Source: Phycisphaerales bacterium UBA3158
Lineage (GTDB): Bacteria > Planctomycetota > Phycisphaerae > Phycisphaerales > SM1A02
DNA: 9,714 bases
Assembly: GCA_002364555.1 (NCBI GenBank)
Contig: DEYM01000013.1
Coordinates: 1 to 9,714 of the forward strand
Direction: 5' to 3'
Positions 6,466-9,714 of this stretch are shown here, in pieces. Under the pieces are notes generated by a model that was not told the DNA's origin, ran no database searches, and worked only from the letters and a program-made list of their open reading frames with translations. The position numbers and the translations under genes are program-made. Position 1 is the stretch's first letter; each line of letters starts with the position of its first letter.

Positions 6466-6471
6466 TAGAAT
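6466..6471 (+). promoter_or_regulatory. Possible -10 box for the secreted M43-like protease
   Basis: TAGAAT matches five of six bases of TATAAT and lies in the spacer between the divergent methyltransferase and protease genes. A TTGCTA sequence at 6440-6445 is too far upstream (20 bases) for an ideal -35 box. If used, it would give an untranslated leader of about 85 bases before the TTG start. The spacer 6329-6562 holds nothing else recognisable. Confidence 0.4.
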
Positions 6472-6552
6472 GCCATTGAAAGCCCATTGAGTGGGCGAAG
6501 TGGTTCCATCGGCGATATCTCGGGATACCGCATCTCATCTAAGTCCCATATC

Positions 6553-6556
6553 GAGG
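6553..6556 (+). promoter_or_regulatory. Ribosome binding site supporting the TTG start at 6563
   Basis: GAGG lies 6 bases before a TTG that begins a textbook signal peptide (MKKLLLIL). There is no ATG in the upstream part of this frame; a GTG at 6491 is the only longer alternative considered, and it would add 24 residues in front of the signal peptide. Confidence 0.55.
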
Positions 6557-6562
6557 TTGGTC

Positions 6563-9445
6563 TTGAAAAAGCTGCTCCTGATCCTATCGTGCTCAATTGC
6601 ATCTCTGATGATGGGTAGCCATGTCAATGCTCAGCAGCGGTGTGGAACGGTGGCTGATGAACAGACCATCCAGTACATGCAGCGTAAGGTCGAGCAGGGT
6701 GGCTGGGATCTGCCTCAGATTGGTCGAGGCGGGCTGCCTCAGATCTGCGTGCCCATCAAATGTCATATCGTTCGCTTCTCCGATGGAAGTGGCGGTATTC
6801 CGGAAGATCGTGTCGATCTGGCCATCAGCGACCTCAATAATCATGTGGCCGACATCAACATGGAGTTCTTTCGTCTGGGTGATTTCATATTCATCGACGA
6901 CGATTCGTTCGCCATCGTTCCGGACAACGAGTTCCAGCGAGATCTGCTTCGTCAGCAAGGCCCGGTCGAAGGCACGCTCAACGTCTGGTTTGTCCCCGAG
7001 CTGACCGGATTGTGTGGCCAGTCCTCATTCACATTCAGTGACGCCCAGGGCATTCTCATGGATAACGACTGCACGGCTACGGGTTCTGATCGTGCGACCT
7101 TCAGCCATGAGGTGGGGCATTACTTCAATCTCTTCCATACGTTCGAGACCGCTCTGGGAACAGAGTGTGTCGGTGGCAGCAACTGTGATTCCGCTGGAGA
7201 TCTGATCTGTGACACCCCCGCGGACTTCGGTCGGACCTGTGAGAACGGATCGACGGCAGTCAATGCATCCTGTGAACTTGTCTGCACCACCGAGTCGGAC
7301 CTTTGTGGATCGGGTGAATTCTACGATCCGCCAATCCGCAATTTCATGAGCTATACCAGACAGCGGTGCACGACCGAGTTCACTGCCGAGCAGCTTGCCC
7401 GTTTCAGGGCTGTCGCCGTCGATGAAAGGGCGAATCCCGCCATCGATGGATACATCGACTATCCGGATTGTCTTGTTGCCGACAATGGGGCCTGTTGCAA
7501 CCGGGATGACGGGATCTGCTTCGATGTCGTGAATTCCGGTTTGTGCACGCTCATCAACAGCAACAACACCTTCATGGGTGCCGGTACCAGCTGCAATTCA
7601 CTTCAGTGGGAGACCTGCAAGGTTCCAGATGGCGGTCAGGGAGCCTGTTGTATCGGGGCGGGCTGTCTTCTGGTTGATGGATACGCCGAATGCCTTTCCC
7701 TGAGTGGGATCTACTTCGGCAACGACAGCGATTGTTCAGTGGCCGCATGCGATGCCATACCCGGCGGCTGCTGCCTGCTTGATGACTGTGAAATCATAAG
7801 TGAAGATCTCTGCGCATTGATCGACGGGGCCTTTCTCGGCTCCAACAGCGTCTGCAGTTCTGCGGCTTGCGCGACTGTGACGCCCTATGTGCCGGTTCCC
7901 CCATACAACTTCCCGCAGACTGGGCCGGAGGATCTCGATCCCGACGGCTATGCGGGCAACGCCGTGGACCTTGATGAATCACTGCTTCTGATCGGTGCGA
8001 TGGGAGAGGCATCCAACGGGCTGACCAATTCAGGCGCGGCTTTCATCTTCGATCTGGCCGTCCCCGGAGCCCAGTTGAAGAGTCTGAAGCCCTCTGTGGC
8101 CTATCAGGCGGCTGGGGACTTCTTCGGCGGTGCGGTCGATCTCGACTACTCCGATGGTTCAGGAGCAGCGATCGTGGGGGCCTACAGGCACGACTATGCG
8201 GGCACCCCATCGGTAACGGACGCCGGGATGGCCTTCGTCTACGATTCGTCCAGTTGGTCCAGTGGATCGACGACCGAAAGCTATGTCATCGAGAATCCAT
8301 CTCAGTATCGAGCGCCCTTCGACTACTTCGGATTCGACGTGGCCATCGGCAAACCGAGTTCGGGAATAACCGCCATCATCGGTGCGCCGCGTGCAAACGT
8401 CGGCGGTCCGGACACCGGTGCCGTCTACTGGTCTTCCGCTCCACGAATTACGACACGCCTGGATCTGCAGGGACTCTTTGGTTCGAGTGCCCCGGGATCC
8501 TTTGACTACTGCGGTGAATCGGTGGCGATGTGCGTCACGGCGGGTTCGGCCTGGGCTGCCATGGGTGCTCCAGGGTACGACACTGACGGCAACTTCAAGT
8601 CAGGCAGCGTCTACCTCGTCAAGCAACGACGCGGTCCGGTCATCGGCCCCGGTCAGCTTCGACTGGATCCATATCTGATTCCCAATCACAGCCCCGAAAA
8701 CTTCAAGCAATTCGGTCGATCCGTGGATCTCTACGACGACAACGGCACTCCCTATCTCATCGTGGGAGCGTTGATTCGAGAGAGTTCCAATGACACCGGA
8801 ACCCAGGGTTCAGGCATTGCCTTCGTCTACAAGTATTCTTCTCTGGGTGACAAGTGGACAAGAATGAACCCGGCGCTGGTTCCTCTTGACACCCAGCCTC
8901 TCTACGACAACTGCGCGAAATCGGTCAGTCTGACGCGTCATGACGGCGATCTGCTTGCCGTGATCGGCTGTCCATCCGCCAATGTCGGCACGCTGGTCTC
9001 GCCTGGTCTGGTCTTCCTCTACGCGGAGGATGGCGGTGAGTGGGCCTATGTGAAGGAGATCATCGCCTCCGACAGGCAGGCGGGTGATTCATTCGGATTC
9101 GCTCTGGCAATCGACGATCGAATCGCGATCGGGGCACCCAATGCGGGTTCCGGATCCACGGGCAGAATCTACGTCAATCCCGTGCCATCGGTCGATTCCT
9201 CATCGGGACGAAACACGAATCGATCCAGCGAAGAGCCACGGGATCCGGCCGACCTCGGATCGGACACGAAGGGAATCGGTCATGCCGATGGTGTGATCGG
9301 ACTCGCGGATGTGAGAGCGGTCATCGATGTCTGGGGAGACTGTGATCACGGTTGTGACTATCTCGATTGTCACGGCGACCTGAATGGTGATTGCCGGGTC
9401 GATTCAGCGGATCTTCTGATCGTGCTCTCCAAGTGGAACGACTGA
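6563..9445 (+). CDS. Secreted M43-like zinc metalloprotease with Cys-rich repeats, propeller and dockerin-like tail
   Basis: This 960-residue protein starts with a signal peptide (about 1-23, MKKLLLIL, probable cleavage HVNA-QQ). The protease domain (about 30-300) has the zinc motif HEVGHYFNLFH (182-192: H182, E183, H186, H192), a GDLICDTPAD segment (212-221) and a Met-turn NFMSY (260-264), as in the pappalysin/M43 family (PF05572). The usual Gly in HExxHxxGxxH is N189. Three six-Cys repeats follow (309-352, 360-396, 401-436), each starting GACC or GGCC. Residues about 455-872 hold seven FG-GAP-like units with GxxVxL and IGAP-type signatures (near 463, 520, 589, 650, 717, 783 and 844), probably a seven-bladed propeller. 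The C-terminal 905-960 is dockerin-like; its second loop DLNGDCRVDSAD (939-950) keeps calcium ligands, the first is degenerate. Substrate and anchoring partner are unknown. The TTG start is inferred. Confidence 0.9.
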   Translation: MKKLLLILSCSIASLMMGSHVNAQQRCGTVADEQTIQYMQRKVEQGGWDLPQIGRGGLPQICVPIKCHIVRFSDGSGGIPEDRVDLAISDLNNHVADINMEFFRLGDFIFIDDDSFAIVPDNEFQRDLLRQQGPVEGTLNVWFVPELTGLCGQSSFTFSDAQGILMDNDCTATGSDRATFSHEVGHYFNLFHTFETALGTECVGGSNCDSAGDLICDTPADFGRTCENGSTAVNASCELVCTTESDLCGSGEFYDPPIRNFMSYTRQRCTTEFTAEQLARFRAVAVDERANPAIDGYIDYPDCLVADNGACCNRDDGICFDVVNSGLCTLINSNNTFMGAGTSCNSLQWETCKVPDGGQGACCIGAGCLLVDGYAECLSLSGIYFGNDSDCSVAACDAIPGGCCLLDDCEIISEDLCALIDGAFLGSNSVCSSAACATVTPYVPVPPYNFPQTGPEDLDPDGYAGNAVDLDESLLLIGAMGEASNGLTNSGAAFIFDLAVPGAQLKSLKPSVAYQAAGDFFGGAVDLDYSDGSGAAIVGAYRHDYAGTPSVTDAGMAFVYDSSSWSSGSTTESYVIENPSQYRAPFDYFGFDVAIGKPSSGITAIIGAPRANVGGPDTGAVYWSSAPRITTRLDLQGLFGSSAPGSFDYCGESVAMCVTAGSAWAAMGAPGYDTDGNFKSGSVYLVKQRRGPVIGPGQLRLDPYLIPNHSPENFKQFGRSVDLYDDNGTPYLIVGALIRESSNDTGTQGSGIAFVYKYSSLGDKWTRMNPALVPLDTQPLYDNCAKSVSLTRHDGDLLAVIGCPSANVGTLVSPGLVFLYAEDGGEWAYVKEIIASDRQAGDSFGFALAIDDRIAIGAPNAGSGSTGRIYVNPVPSVDSSSGRNTNRSSEEPRDPADLGSDTKGIGHADGVIGLADVRAVIDVWGDCDHGCDYLDCHGDLNGDCRVDSADLLIVLSKWND

Positions 9446-9487
9446 TGACAGTCTGGCGCATCGTCTGAACGTTATTACTGCAGACTC

Positions 9488-9524
9488 AAAAAAGAAAAAG
9501 GGGAGAAGCCGAGGGCTTCTCCCC
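9488..9524 (-). terminator. Rho-independent terminator of the tRNA-Pro gene
   Basis: An 11-bp perfect stem (GGGGAGAAGCC / GGCTTCTCCCC, 9500-9510 with 9514-9524) with a 3-base loop is followed on the minus strand by T5-C-T6. It begins 3 bases after the tRNA 3' end. The plus strand has no T-run after the hairpin, so it should serve the tRNA and not the protease gene. Confidence 0.9.
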
Positions 9525-9526
9525 AA

Positions 9527-9600
<74 letters not shown>

Positions 9601-9612
9601 GGCAAGTCGAAT

Positions 9613-9618
9613 AGTCTA
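9613..9618 (-). promoter_or_regulatory. Possible -10 box for tRNA-Pro
   Basis: On the minus strand TAGACT lies 12 bases before the first tRNA base, which would leave a 5' leader of about six bases. It matches four of six bases of the consensus, and no good -35 box is seen at the right distance. Confidence 0.3.
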
Positions 9619-9671
9619 GCGTCTCCTGACCAAAAGCACGACACCAGCCCATAAGGAATGGAGGCCGAAGC

Positions 9672-9698
9672 CCTGAGGGGCGGGAAGGGCCTCTCAGG
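9672..9698. other. Imperfect hairpin at the right window edge
   Basis: CCTGAGGGGC (9672-9681) can pair with GCCTCTCAGG (9689-9698) over ten positions including one G-U, with a 7-base loop. No T-run follows on either strand, so it is not a standard terminator. No gene is recognised in 9601-9714; it may belong to a feature beyond the window. Confidence 0.3.
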
Positions 9699-9714
9699 CA
9701 GACTTGGAGGGGCT

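Noticed and set aside
6452..6471. Sigma-54 type promoter (TGGCAC at 6452)
   Set aside because: The -24 half looks right, but the expected TTGC at -12 is replaced by GGGT, so the site fails the key GC doublet.
9450..9486. AGTCTG ... CAGACT inverted repeat after the protease gene
   Set aside because: Only 6 bp with a 25-base loop and no T-run on the plus strand; too weak to call a terminator.

Overview
The window looks like a chromosomal segment from a Planctomycetes bacterium, most likely of class Phycisphaerae. The main clue is the secreted protein at 6563-9445: it carries Cys-rich GACC/GGCC repeats, FG-GAP-like propeller blades and a C-terminal dockerin-like DLNGDCRVDSAD segment, a style of exported protein typical of that group. 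DUF1080, DUF481 and HisKA_2/HWE-type signalling genes fit as well. The taxonomic call is an inference from protein style, not from a marker gene.

Region 1 (1-2412, plus strand) is a tightly packed, probably translationally coupled array. It contains the C-terminal tail of a DUF1080 protein (cut by the window edge), a two-PAS HWE/HisKA_2 histidine kinase, a stand-alone receiver-domain response regulator, and a group II truncated hemoglobin. The start and stop codons of all three junctions overlap by 1 to 4 bases. The first PAS domain resembles the FixL type at the position of the heme-binding His, so a heme or gas theme shared by sensor and globin is possible but unproven.

Region 2 (2413-3882, minus strand) encodes an exonuclease I (SbcB-like) gene starting at a GTG. 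It meets the globin gene tail-to-tail with no base between the two stop codons. A 73-bp divergent spacer separates it from region 3 (3956-5161, plus strand), an exported DUF481 outer-membrane beta-barrel protein. That gene runs tail-to-tail into region 4 (5135-6328, minus strand), with a 27-bp overlap. Region 4 is a THUMP/RlmL-like RNA methyltransferase in which two catalytic-core motifs are unusual.

Region 5 (6563-9445, plus strand) is a 960-residue secreted M43-like zinc metalloprotease with three six-Cys repeats, a probable seven-bladed propeller and a dockerin-like tail. Region 6 (9488-9600, minus strand) is a tRNA-Pro(UGG) with a strong intrinsic terminator. The last 114 bases hold only a possible tRNA promoter and an imperfect hairpin. 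Several single genes (sbcB, the DUF481 gene, the methyltransferase gene) have a TANNNT-type -10 box only 7-9 bases before the start codon, which suggests leaderless transcripts.

No CRISPR array, insertion sequence or phage gene was seen. The strongest candidate for an undescribed system is the DUF1080 / PAS-kinase / receiver / truncated-hemoglobin array.
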